The position numbers were made by a program, and so were the translations under genes. The notes below the pieces were generated by a model. The model did not search any database and had not been told where the DNA came from. It worked only from the letters and a program-made list of their open reading frames with translations. From Planctomycetia bacterium (GTDB lineage: Bacteria; Planctomycetota; UBA1135; GCA-002686595), in NCBI GenBank assembly GCA_005778045.1, contig SXKQ01000095.1, positions 1 to 22,296 on the forward strand: a stretch of DNA of 22,296 nt. The letters run 5' to 3'. Shown here piece by piece: positions 14,738 through 22,079 of this stretch (positions are counted from its first letter, which is position 1; every line of letters begins with the position of its first letter).

Positions 14738-15124
14738 GGGCGTTGCGCGGAAGATCATCCACGCACCGGTGACGGCCGCGAGCACCGTGAGCGTGAGCGT
14801 GAGCATCGCCATCCAGAAGTGCAGCCGGCGGTGCTTGCGGTTGCGGTAGTTCATCACGCCCGTCACGGCCGGGAGCACGTAGGCATAGGTGGCGATGCGC
14901 GCGAGCGTCAGGTGCACGGGCGTGATCCAGCCAGCCGACTTGAGGTCGTAGAGCTTGCCGAGGGCGAGCGCCGCGGCGATCGCCGCGGCCAGCATGAGCA
15001 CCGTGATCACCACGAAGGTGATGTGCAGCCGCAGCTTGGCCTTGATGCCCGTGTAGACCACCACGCCGAGCAGCGCGACGGTCAGGAGGAGGAACGTCGG
15101 GAAGAGCACCTGCGGCGCGGGCAT
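14720..15124 (-). CDS. Four-helix membrane protein with conserved-looking histidines
   Basis: This 134-residue protein has about four transmembrane helices (roughly 5-25, 33-56, 66-92 and 101-125). Histidines lie at or near helix ends (H34, H71, H98, H102), recalling small membrane families such as DUF420 or haem-binding four-helix proteins. I cannot assign a family with certainty. It starts immediately at the end of gpsA (TGATG, sharing one base), so it is the third gene of the plsY-gpsA operon and translationally coupled to it. Membership suggests a role linked to the membrane, but haem or quinone binding is only a guess from the His positions. Confidence 0.75.
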   Translation of the reverse strand: MPAPQVLFPTFLLLTVALLGVVVYTGIKAKLRLHITFVVITVLMLAAAIAAALALGKLYDLKSAGWITPVHLTLARIATYAYVLPAVTGVMNYRNRKHRRLHFWMAMLTLTLTVLAAVTGAWMIFRATPLAAQS

Positions 15125-16158
15125 CAGACAAGGCCTTTCATTTCGGGCGCGGGCTCGCGACGCATCAGGTCTGCCACGGCGGTGCGCGGATCCTTGCTCT
15201 CGAACAGCACGGCATGCACTTCGGCTGCGATAGGCATCGAGATGCCCGATAGCTCCGACTCCGGCCCGAACAGAGCCTTGGTGGTCCAGACGCCCTCGGC
15301 GACCATCTTCATGCGCGCGAGCACGCTCTCGAGCGTCTCGCCGCGCCCGATCGCCTCCCCCACCGCGCGGTTGCGCGAGTGGCGCGAGCAGCAGGTCGTG
15401 ACGAGGTCGCCGATGCCGGCGAGGCCAAAGAACGTCTCCTTGCGGGCGCCACGGGTCACGCCGACGCGCGCCATCTCGACCATGCCACGCGTGATGAGCG
15501 CCGCCTTGGCGTTGTCGCCGAGGCCGAGTCCGTCACTGATGCCGGCCGCGATGGCGATCACGTTCTTGAGCGCGCCGCTGAGCTCGACGCCGAGCAGGTC
15601 ATCGCTGGTGTAGACGCGGAAGCTCTCGCCGTTGAAGGCCGCTTGGGTGCGCTGCGCGACCGCGAGGTCCGCGGACGCTGCGACCACCGTGGCGGGCTTG
15701 CCGACCGCGACTTCCTCGGCGTGGCTGGGGCCGGAGAGCACGGCCAGCGGGTGCGTACCGAGGACGCTGGTGAGGATCTCGGTCGGGCGCGCGAGCGTCT
15801 CGATCTCGAGGCCCTTGCTCGCGGAGACGATCGGCACGTTGCCCGCGAGCGCATCCTCGAAGCGCGCCGCGGCCGTGCGCAGGTACTGCGTCGGCACGGC
15901 GCTGACGGCGAGCTGCGCGCCGGCCGCCGCCGCGTGCGCGTCGGCGTGGAAGCGCAGGTTCGCGGGCAGCACGACACCGGGCAGGTAGCGGCGGTTTTCG
16001 CGCGCCGCGTTGAACTCCTCGGCGTGGGCACGCTGGTTGCACCACACGCTCACCTCGATGCCCTTGCGCGCGAGCAACAGCGCCAGCCCCGTGCCCCAGC
16101 TGCCGTCGCCGAGGACCACCGCGCGCCGCAGGTTCTCCTCGCGCGCCTCAGCCACCAC
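15124..16158 (-). CDS. gpsA: NAD(P)-dependent glycerol-3-phosphate dehydrogenase
   Basis: The 344-residue enzyme makes sn-glycerol 3-phosphate from dihydroxyacetone phosphate for phospholipid synthesis in the cytoplasm. Visible motifs are the dinucleotide-binding loop G17-D-G19-S-W-G22, 'SASKGLE' with K115, 'SGPSHAEEV', 'ALKNVIAIAAG' with the expected catalytic K198, and 'GLAGIGDLVTTC' followed by 'SRNR'. Length and motif order are normal. The first loop Gly is usually GxG after about six residues; here about ten extra residues precede it from the GTG at 16158. That GTG has GGAG upstream and overlaps the plsY end by 11 bp, so it is the likely start. It forms an operon with plsY, which uses its product. 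Confidence 0.96.
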   Translation of the reverse strand: MVAEAREENLRRAVVLGDGSWGTGLALLLARKGIEVSVWCNQRAHAEEFNAARENRRYLPGVVLPANLRFHADAHAAAAGAQLAVSAVPTQYLRTAAARFEDALAGNVPIVSASKGLEIETLARPTEILTSVLGTHPLAVLSGPSHAEEVAVGKPATVVAASADLAVAQRTQAAFNGESFRVYTSDDLLGVELSGALKNVIAIAAGISDGLGLGDNAKAALITRGMVEMARVGVTRGARKETFFGLAGIGDLVTTCCSRHSRNRAVGEAIGRGETLESVLARMKMVAEGVWTTKALFGPESELSGISMPIAAEVHAVLFESKDPRTAVADLMRREPAPEMKGLV

Positions 16159-16780
16159 CAGCTCCGGGCGCAGCCGCGCGCTTCGATCCGATCTTGGATT
16201 CCGTTCCCGCCACGATGCGGGACATGTTCGAGCGGTGACGGACGAGGATCAAGAGCGCGAGCAACGCTGCCCCCACCGTCGGCTCGACGCGCTGGGTGAG
16301 GAACCACGCCGCCACCGAGAAGGCGAGCCCCATTGCGATCGACGCGAGGCTCACCATGCGACCGAGGCCGAGTGCCACGAGCCACACGGCTCCACCGACG
16401 ACCCAGATGCGCGGATCCATGGCCACCAGCGCACCGCAGCCGGTCGCGACGCCCTTGCCGCCCGCGAAGCTCAGCCAGACCGGGAAGCAGTGGCCGAGCA
16501 CGCTGAGAGCGCCGCAGGCCGTCGCTGCCCACGACAGGGGCTCTTGCCCCGCCACGAGGCCGGCGAAGCCCCAGACCGCCACCCAGCCCTTGGCGAAGTC
16601 GAGCACGAACACCGCGAGTCCGACGGGCTTGCCCGCGGCGCGCATGGCGTTGGTGGCCCCGATGTTGCCCGAGCCGACCGTCCGCAGGTCGATGCCCTTC
16701 ACGAGCCGCACCAGCACGAGCCCGAACGGGATCGAGCCGACGAGGTAGCAGGCGAGTAGCGCGAGGACGAGGGGCGTCAT
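16148..16780 (-). CDS. plsY: Acyl-phosphate:glycerol-3-phosphate acyltransferase
   Basis: PlsY transfers an acyl group from acyl phosphate to glycerol 3-phosphate, giving lysophosphatidic acid at the inner membrane. The 210-residue protein starts at the ATG at 16780, which gives the standard N-terminal helix; the frame is open to 16825 without improving it. PlsY signatures are present: 'GSIPFG' (15-20), 'SGNIGATN' (37-44) and 'GHCFPVWLSFAGGKG' (96-110), plus several transmembrane helices. It has a short Ala/Gly-rich tail. It is the first gene of the plsY-gpsA-membrane-protein operon and diverges from the hydantoinase-like gene with 58 bp between starts. Confidence 0.96.
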   Translation of the reverse strand: MTPLVLALLACYLVGSIPFGLVLVRLVKGIDLRTVGSGNIGATNAMRAAGKPVGLAVFVLDFAKGWVAVWGFAGLVAGQEPLSWAATACGALSVLGHCFPVWLSFAGGKGVATGCGALVAMDPRIWVVGGAVWLVALGLGRMVSLASIAMGLAFSVAAWFLTQRVEPTVGAALLALLILVRHRSNMSRIVAGTESKIGSKRAAAPGAGGG

Positions 16781-16826
16781 GGCGGGCCGAACCTTCGACC
16801 CTAGGGCGCGATAGGTTAGCAACATC

Positions 16827-16832
16827 TAGACT
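16827..16832 (+). promoter_or_regulatory. Candidate -10 element immediately before the hyuA-type GTG
   Basis: TAGACT lies 6 nt before the GTG at 16839 and is identical to the -10 of the tRNA-Pro promoter. No good -35 lies 16-18 bp upstream. If used, transcription would begin at or next to the start codon, giving a leaderless mRNA, which fits the lack of a ribosome binding site there. Confidence 0.3.
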
Positions 16833-16838
16833 TCCTTC

Positions 16839-18863
16839 GTGACCACTCGCTCCCAAGGTCCGGTCGTGGGTATCGACACCGGGGGCACCTTCACCGACCT
16901 CGCGCTGGTCGAGAATGGTCGCGTACGGCTCGAGAAGGTGCCGAGCACGCCCGACGATCCGGCGCGCGCGCTGCTCGCGGGCCTCGAGCGCTTGGGGCTC
17001 GGGCCGAGCGCGCGCCCGCGCGACCTGCGCGTCGTGCACGGCACGACCGTCGGCCTCAACGCTCTGCTCACGGGCCGCGTCGCGCGCACGGCGCTCGTCA
17101 CCAATCGAGGCTTCGTCGACCTGATCGAGATCGCGCGCCAGGACCGGCCCGACCTGTATGCGCTGCGGCCCGTAAAGCCGCCGGACCTTGTACCGCGCGA
17201 GCGACGCTTCGAAGTCGACCAGCGCTCGTGGCCGCGGCTGTCCGACGGCGCGCTCGAGACCGTGCGTTCCCCGAGCGCGCGCGAGCTCGTGTCCCTGCGC
17301 CGCGCGATCGCGCGCGCGGCCCCCGAGTCGCTCGCCGTCTGCCTGCTGCAGTCCTATGCAGATCCCGAGATCGAGCGCGCCGTCGCGCGCGCGCTCGCTC
17401 CACTCGGCTTGCCCATGACGCTCTCCGCCGAGCTGCTGCGCGAGCACCGCGAGTACGAGCGCTTCTCCACCGCAGTCGTGAACGCGACGCTCGCTCCGGT
17501 CGTCGGAGCCTACCTGCAGCGGCTGTCGCGCGACCTCGGCAACGCGCGTCTCGAGCTCCTGCGCTCCAGCGGCGGCACGATCTCCGCGGAACGCGCCGCT
17601 CTCGAGCCCGTGCGCGTGATCGCTTCCGGCCCCGCGGGTGGCGTGCTCGGCGCCTCGCGTGCCGCGCGCGAAGCCGGCCTCGATCGCATGGTCGGCCTCG
17701 ACATCGGCGGCACCAGTGCCGACGTCGCCTTCCGGCGCCTCGGAGCGCGGCGCGTGGTCGAGCCGGTGCAGCAAGGCTCGATCGGCGGCCACAGCATCGC
17801 CGTACCCTCCCTCGACCTGCACACCATCGGCTGCGGCGGCGGCTCGCTTCTGCGCATCGACTCCGCGGGCGTGCTGAGCGTCGGCCCGCAGAGCGCGGGC
17901 GCCGACCCGGGCCCGGTCGCCTATGGCCGCGGTGACGAGCCGACGCTGACGGACGCGCACGTACTGCTCGGACAGCTCTCGTCCGGCACGTTCCTCGGCG
18001 GTCGGCTCGAGCTCGACCACGACCGCGTCGAGCGCGTCTTCGAGCGCCTCGGGCGAAAGCTCGGGCTCGCGCCGCGCGCAGCGGCGCAGGCAGCACTCGA
18101 CGTCGCGCGAGCCGCGATGCGTCGCGCGCTCGGCGTGATGACGCTCCAGCGCGGCGAGGATCCGCGCGCAACTCCGCTGGTCGCCTTTGGCGGCGGCGGC
18201 GGGCTGCACGCGGCGGAGCTCGCTCGCGCTCTGGCGATGCCGTGCGCACTGGTGCCCGCGGCACCCGGCGTGCTCTCGGCCCTTGGCATGGCGACGGCCG
18301 AGCCGCAGGCCGAGCGCTCGCGAGCGATCCTCGCGCCGCTCGCGCGCCTGCGGGCACGCGAGCGCGCTGCGCACCTGCGCGCTCTCGAGCGCGAGGCGCT
18401 CGGCGAGCTCGCCGACAGCGGCCAACGTGCGTCGGACGCCGAGTGCGAGGCCTCGCTCGACCTGCGCTACGAGGGTCAGTCCTTCGAGCTGCGCGTCCCG
18501 CTCGCCGGTGGCGATCCGCGCGAGCGCTTCGCCGCGCGCCACCGCGAGCTCTACGGCTACACCCTCGACGAGCGCGAGGTCGAGCTCGTCAACTTGCGCG
18601 TCCTCGCACGCATCCCGGCGGCCCTGCCACGCAAGCGCAAGGTCCAGCACCGTCCGGCCCCGCGCACGGCCTTCGTCGGCACGACGCGCGTCAGCTTCGG
18701 CGGAAGCGAGCTGCGCACGCGGATCGTCGAGCGCGCGCTGCTAGAACCCGGCGACCACTTCACGGGTCCGGCGATCGTGCGCGAGTTCTCCGGCACGACG
18801 CTCGTGCCTCCGCGCTGCCGCGCCAGCGTCACTGTGGGCGGCCACCTGCGGCTCGAGCGCTGA
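16839..18863 (+). CDS. Hydantoinase/5-oxoprolinase A-type subunit (HyuA family)
   Basis: The protein has 674 residues from a GTG. The N-terminal Hydant_A_N domain (about 8-185) begins 'VVGIDTGGTFTDLAL' and has 'VVHGTTVGLNALL'. The central HyuA domain (about 200-490) contains 'SSGGTISAE', 'ASGPAGGVLG' and 'GLDIGGTSADVAF' (D288), an ASKHA-type ATP-binding arrangement. The C-terminal part (about 500-674) is the usual family tail. Known members work with a HyuB partner in ATP-dependent opening of cyclic amides (hydantoins, 5-oxoproline) or in acetone/acetophenone carboxylation. Here no HyuB gene follows; the next gene is tonB on the other strand. Either B is elsewhere or this is a variant. The substrate cannot be predicted. 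No ribosome binding site precedes the GTG. Confidence 0.9.
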   Translation: MTTRSQGPVVGIDTGGTFTDLALVENGRVRLEKVPSTPDDPARALLAGLERLGLGPSARPRDLRVVHGTTVGLNALLTGRVARTALVTNRGFVDLIEIARQDRPDLYALRPVKPPDLVPRERRFEVDQRSWPRLSDGALETVRSPSARELVSLRRAIARAAPESLAVCLLQSYADPEIERAVARALAPLGLPMTLSAELLREHREYERFSTAVVNATLAPVVGAYLQRLSRDLGNARLELLRSSGGTISAERAALEPVRVIASGPAGGVLGASRAAREAGLDRMVGLDIGGTSADVAFRRLGARRVVEPVQQGSIGGHSIAVPSLDLHTIGCGGGSLLRIDSAGVLSVGPQSAGADPGPVAYGRGDEPTLTDAHVLLGQLSSGTFLGGRLELDHDRVERVFERLGRKLGLAPRAAAQAALDVARAAMRRALGVMTLQRGEDPRATPLVAFGGGGGLHAAELARALAMPCALVPAAPGVLSALGMATAEPQAERSRAILAPLARLRARERAAHLRALEREALGELADSGQRASDAECEASLDLRYEGQSFELRVPLAGGDPRERFAARHRELYGYTLDEREVELVNLRVLARIPAALPRKRKVQHRPAPRTAFVGTTRVSFGGSELRTRIVERALLEPGDHFTGPAIVREFSGTTLVPPRCRASVTVGGHLRLER

Positions 18864-18876
18864 GCGACTCGAGCCG
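18849..18876. terminator. Hairpin spanning the hyuA-type stop codon, bidirectional
   Basis: CGGCTCGAG (18849-18857) and CTCGAGCCG (18868-18876) are perfect 9-bp arms. The inner CGC-TGA-GCG adds three more pairs, leaving the TGA stop codon as the loop and a single A bulge. It sits between convergent genes and could end both transcripts. No T tract follows on either strand, so a rho-independent mechanism is not certain. Confidence 0.5.
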
Positions 18877-18887
18877 AAAGCCCACTC

Positions 18888-19709
18888 TCACGAACCTTCG
18901 AGGTGGAACGTGAAGCGGTGCACGACGTCGGAGTCGTGCGGCACGCCATCGCGCGTCGCCGCGCGGAAGCGCCAGCGGCGCACGCCCTCGAGGGCGGCGC
19001 GGTCGAGGCGCTCGAAGCCGCTCGAGCGCACGATCGCGACTTCGCCCACCGAGCCATCGGCGAGCACGCGCATGCGCAGCTCTACCGTGCCCTGTTCCGC
19101 GAGGCGCCGCGAGAGGCGCGGGTACTCGGGCTCTGGAGTCTCGACCTGCACAGCCGAGATGAGCTCCGGCTCAGGTGCGGGAGCGGGCGGCGGAGCGGCG
19201 ATCACGGGCGGCTGGACTTCGGGCTCACCCGGCGCGGCGCCTGCGCTACCGCCCCCGGCGAGGTCGGCCGTGCGACGGGCCGACGGCGAGTTCCACGCGA
19301 GCGACAGGAGGCGCGACTGGGCGCAGGTCAAGTCAAGGACGTCGGGCCGCGTCTCGCTCAGGTCTTCGAGCGCGAGCATGGGCTGTGGCGGGAGATCGAG
19401 CTCGACGAGTTGCGGCTCGTCGGGCGTGGCGACCACGAGCTCGCGCTCCGGCTCGGGATCCTCCCCGGCCTCGACCGCCGCGGCGAGCGGCGCAGACACA
19501 ACCTGGATCACGTGACCGCGGCCGGTACCGCTGCCGCTCGGCGCGAGCGCAGCGAACGCGAGTCCGCCCGCGATGGCGAGGTGCACACCGAGCGAGCCTG
19601 CGAAGCTCCACGAGAAGGAGCCGCTGCCGGAGGGCAGCGCCGCAGAGGTCGACTCGGCCCCTCGCGAGGGGCCTGCGGAGCGGGGACAGTTCATGGCCGG
19701 GGCGCTCAT
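18888..19709 (-). CDS. TonB family energy-transducing protein
   Basis: The protein has 273 residues from the ATG at 19709; an ATG five codons later (19694) is an alternative. One N-terminal membrane anchor (about 36-56, 'FAGSLGVHLAIAGGLAFAAL') is followed by a long acidic, Pro-rich periplasmic linker (Glu/Pro-rich at about 75-110, Pro-rich again at about 165-190). The TonB C-terminal domain (about 187-273) has 'PEYPRLSRRLAEQGTVELRM' and 'VRRWRFRAA'. TonB passes proton-motive-force energy from ExbB/ExbD to outer-membrane receptors. It lies 29 bp after the receptor gene on the same strand, so the two probably form an operon and work together. ExbB and ExbD are not in the window. The linker has few of the Lys-Pro repeats common in proteobacterial TonB. 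Confidence 0.92.
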   Translation of the reverse strand: MSAPAMNCPRSAGPSRGAESTSAALPSGSGSFSWSFAGSLGVHLAIAGGLAFAALAPSGSGTGRGHVIQVVSAPLAAAVEAGEDPEPERELVVATPDEPQLVELDLPPQPMLALEDLSETRPDVLDLTCAQSRLLSLAWNSPSARRTADLAGGGSAGAAPGEPEVQPPVIAAPPPAPAPEPELISAVQVETPEPEYPRLSRRLAEQGTVELRMRVLADGSVGEVAIVRSSGFERLDRAALEGVRRWRFRAATRDGVPHDSDVVHRFTFHLEGS

Positions 19710-19738
19710 GCTAGCGCGGGCTGCCGGGAAGAATGCAA

Positions 19739-21892
19739 CTAGAGGGTCATGCGCAGGCCGGCGACCACGCCGACCCCGGGGGCGTCGATGCCGGAGCCGT
19801 GCACGCGATAATCCTCGTCGAACAGGTTGTGCAGGCCGATGTTCCAGCTGGCGCCGCTGCCGGCCTCCCCGACCGGGCCGCCGAAGTCGAGGTCGACCCG
19901 CGTCCAGCCGTTGGTCCCGTTCTTGTCGATGCGCGGGTCGCCGAGGTCCGTCGGGGAAAGCCGGTTCTGGGAGGTTGCGAACCAGAAGGAGAGCTGCAGC
20001 CAGCCGAGATTCCGGATGGGCTGGGCAGGCTCGTACGACAGCGAGACGTTGCCGTGGAACGGCGGGATCCGGCTCGCCGGCTGGTCGTCGAAGGCCGGAA
20101 TGTCGTCGTCGTACTGCTGGCCGTAGGTGTACTCGAGGTACGTGCCGAACGAGTACGGCGAGTCTTCGCCGCCGAGCTTGCGCTGGTAGCGGGTCTCGAC
20201 GCCGAGCAGGTCGACGTCGCCGGTGTTCTCGCGCACGTAGGTCTCGTCGCCGATCGGACCGCCGGGGGTGGGGTCGCTCACGAGACGGCGGCCGACCACG
20301 TCCTGAATCGCGTTGTGGTAGAGGCCGAGCGACCAGCTCCACGCGTCGCGGCGCATGTCGAGCGCGAGCTCCTCGTACAGCGAGCGCTCGGGATCCAGAT
20401 CCGGGTTGGAGAGCTCCGTGCCACTGTTGAAAGTCGCGTTGCGCGCGAGCTCGGAGAGGTTCGGCGCACGGAACGCCTGCGCGATCGTGGCCGTGATGCG
20501 CACTCCGTCGGCCACGTCCGTCGCCGCCTGCAGCGAGCCCGTGACGGCGTCGAAGTTGCCCTCGACGGTCTGCCCGGGGTTCGCCACGTCGTCGAACTGG
20601 AATTCGAAGTACGAGTAGCGCACGCCCGCTGTGAGGTCGAACGGACCGACGTCGAAGAGCTCGTCGCGCACGAACAGGCCGCTGGAGAGGTAGTTCGAGC
20701 CCGGTGCGAAGGAACCGACCGCGCTGGTGGCCGCGCCCGTCGTGATGTTGACGTTGGTGCGGGTCGAGTCGACGTCGTCGTAGTCCGCGTCGATGCCCCA
20801 CGTGAGGAGCTGCGAGTCGCCGAGCGCCTTGCGCCAGTCCATGCCGACGCCGACGGTCTCGGTGTCGTCCTGCTCGAGCCGGCGCGTGCTCGAGCCCCGC
20901 GCACGGATGCGGCGGTTCTCGACGTACTCGCGCAGCGACAGGCGCACCTGCATCTCGTCGCCGAGGCCAGGCTGCGCATCGTTGTAGGCGACGACGTAGC
21001 GCGTGCGGTCCTGCAGCGTGAAGTAGTTCTCCGCGTCGGAGGGCTGCGTCTGGCCGTAGCCCGTGTTCATGCGGTCCGAGCGCGGCACCTCGAAGTCGCG
21101 GGTGCGCATGCCGCTGACGCGCATGCTGCGCCGCTCGCCGAGCTGCACGTCGCCCGAGGCGTACCACGACTGGCCGTTGTAGCCCGTGTTCTGCACCTCG
21201 CCCTTGCCGGAGTGCAGCACCTGCCAGTCCTGAAACGAGCCGCCGACGAGCACGCCGACATCCTCGGTGCCGACCGACAGCGAGCCGTACTCGCGCGCGC
21301 CTTCGGCGGCCGTGTTGGCGTCGACGCCGAGCTCGCCCTGCACCGCTCGGGTGCCGGCCTTGTCGCGCGCGAGCGGCGCGCGGTTGCGGGTCCAGATCAG
21401 GATCGCGCCACCGAGCGCGTCCGAGCCGTAGAGCACGGCCCCGGGCCCGCGCACGATCTCGACGCGCTCGACGTTGGTCGGATCGATGCCATTGAGCGAC
21501 TGGTTGGGGCCGCCGCGCGTCGTGCCGTCGTTCATCCGCACGCCGTCGACGACGATCAGGACTTGGTTGCCGATCAAGCCGCGCAGGATCGGGGCGCCGC
21601 CGCCGAGGTTGGTCTCCTGCACGAACAGGCCGCTCGCCTTGGCGATGGCCCGCGGCAGGGAGCGCTCGCCCGTCGCGGCCAGCTCCTCGGCGGTGATGAC
21701 CTGCTCGGAGATGCCCGGGGTGGTGGCCGTGCGGCCCGCGCGCGGGGCCGTGACGACGGTCTGGGTGATGTCTTGGACCGGAAGGGCCAGCAGCAGGGAG
21801 GGCATCGGCATGGCGGAGGAGAGGCGCTGGCGCCGAGTGGCACGGCGAAGGAAGGGTAGTCTGCCAACGCCGCGCGCGTCGGGACGGTTCAT
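19739..21892 (-). CDS. TonB-dependent outer-membrane receptor
   Basis: The protein has 717 residues from the ATG at 21892; ATG 21811, just before the short hydrophobic 'PSLLLALPV', is a good alternative giving about 690 residues. The frame is open to 22108, but that part crosses a terminator hairpin. A TonB-box-like 'DITQTVVTA' (about 41-49) precedes the plug domain (about 60-170) with 'GGGAPILRGLIGNQVLIVVDGVRMND' in part and 'VERVEIVRGPGAVLYGSDALGG'. A long beta-barrel rich in alternating aromatic/polar strands ends in 'VAGLRMTL', a normal outer-membrane C-terminus. The 'YRVHGSGIDAPG' near the end is common in receptors of the haem/cobalamin/siderophore type. The ligand cannot be fixed. The companion TonB lies directly downstream. 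Signal peptide quality is mediocre in either start choice. Confidence 0.9.
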   Translation of the reverse strand: MNRPDARGVGRLPFLRRATRRQRLSSAMPMPSLLLALPVQDITQTVVTAPRAGRTATTPGISEQVITAEELAATGERSLPRAIAKASGLFVQETNLGGGAPILRGLIGNQVLIVVDGVRMNDGTTRGGPNQSLNGIDPTNVERVEIVRGPGAVLYGSDALGGAILIWTRNRAPLARDKAGTRAVQGELGVDANTAAEGAREYGSLSVGTEDVGVLVGGSFQDWQVLHSGKGEVQNTGYNGQSWYASGDVQLGERRSMRVSGMRTRDFEVPRSDRMNTGYGQTQPSDAENYFTLQDRTRYVVAYNDAQPGLGDEMQVRLSLREYVENRRIRARGSSTRRLEQDDTETVGVGMDWRKALGDSQLLTWGIDADYDDVDSTRTNVNITTGAATSAVGSFAPGSNYLSSGLFVRDELFDVGPFDLTAGVRYSYFEFQFDDVANPGQTVEGNFDAVTGSLQAATDVADGVRITATIAQAFRAPNLSELARNATFNSGTELSNPDLDPERSLYEELALDMRRDAWSWSLGLYHNAIQDVVGRRLVSDPTPGGPIGDETYVRENTGDVDLLGVETRYQRKLGGEDSPYSFGTYLEYTYGQQYDDDIPAFDDQPASRIPPFHGNVSLSYEPAQPIRNLGWLQLSFWFATSQNRLSPTDLGDPRIDKNGTNGWTRVDLDFGGPVGEAGSGASWNIGLHNLFDEDYRVHGSGIDAPGVGVVAGLRMTL

Positions 21893-22020
21893 GAGACCGC
21901 GGACATCGCCGGGGCGGCACCAGCGTCGGTCCCGAGCCTGGAGGACCTTGCTCCGCAGCCTCCGCTTCCGCGCAGGCCACGGCCGTCGGCCTCGAGGCTG
22001 ACCCGCGCGCTCTGGGCACG

Positions 22021-22042
22021 AAAAAAGCCCGCGTAGGGGCTT
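22021..22042 (-). terminator. Intrinsic terminator reading toward the TonB receptor gene
   Basis: On the minus strand AAGCCC-CTACGC-GGGCTT forms a 6-bp stem with a 6-nt loop, followed directly by four more T (TTTTTT in all with the stem end). This is a textbook rho-independent terminator and the only one in the window with a full T tract. It lies 129 nt before the receptor ATG and points toward it. It may therefore end an upstream minus-strand RNA or act as an attenuator in the receptor leader. Read on the plus strand the T tract is poor. Confidence 0.65.
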
Positions 22043-22079
22043 CTTGCGATGCCGGCTGCCGGACCGGCTGGAGCGGGCG

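Noticed and set aside
16050..18650. Long minus-strand frame through the hydantoinase-like gene
   Set aside because: It is antisense shadow sequence of a gene with clear HyuA motifs and overlaps gpsA and plsY out of frame.
19733..21859. Long plus-strand frame opposite the TonB receptor
   Set aside because: The receptor on the minus strand has plug, TonB box and barrel features. This frame is Val/Arg/Ala/Asp repeats without a family.
21805..22060. Cobalamin riboswitch before the TonB receptor
   Set aside because: A GCCACTC-like string and GC-rich hairpins are present, but the expected conserved core elements and order of the B12 aptamer could not be found by eye.
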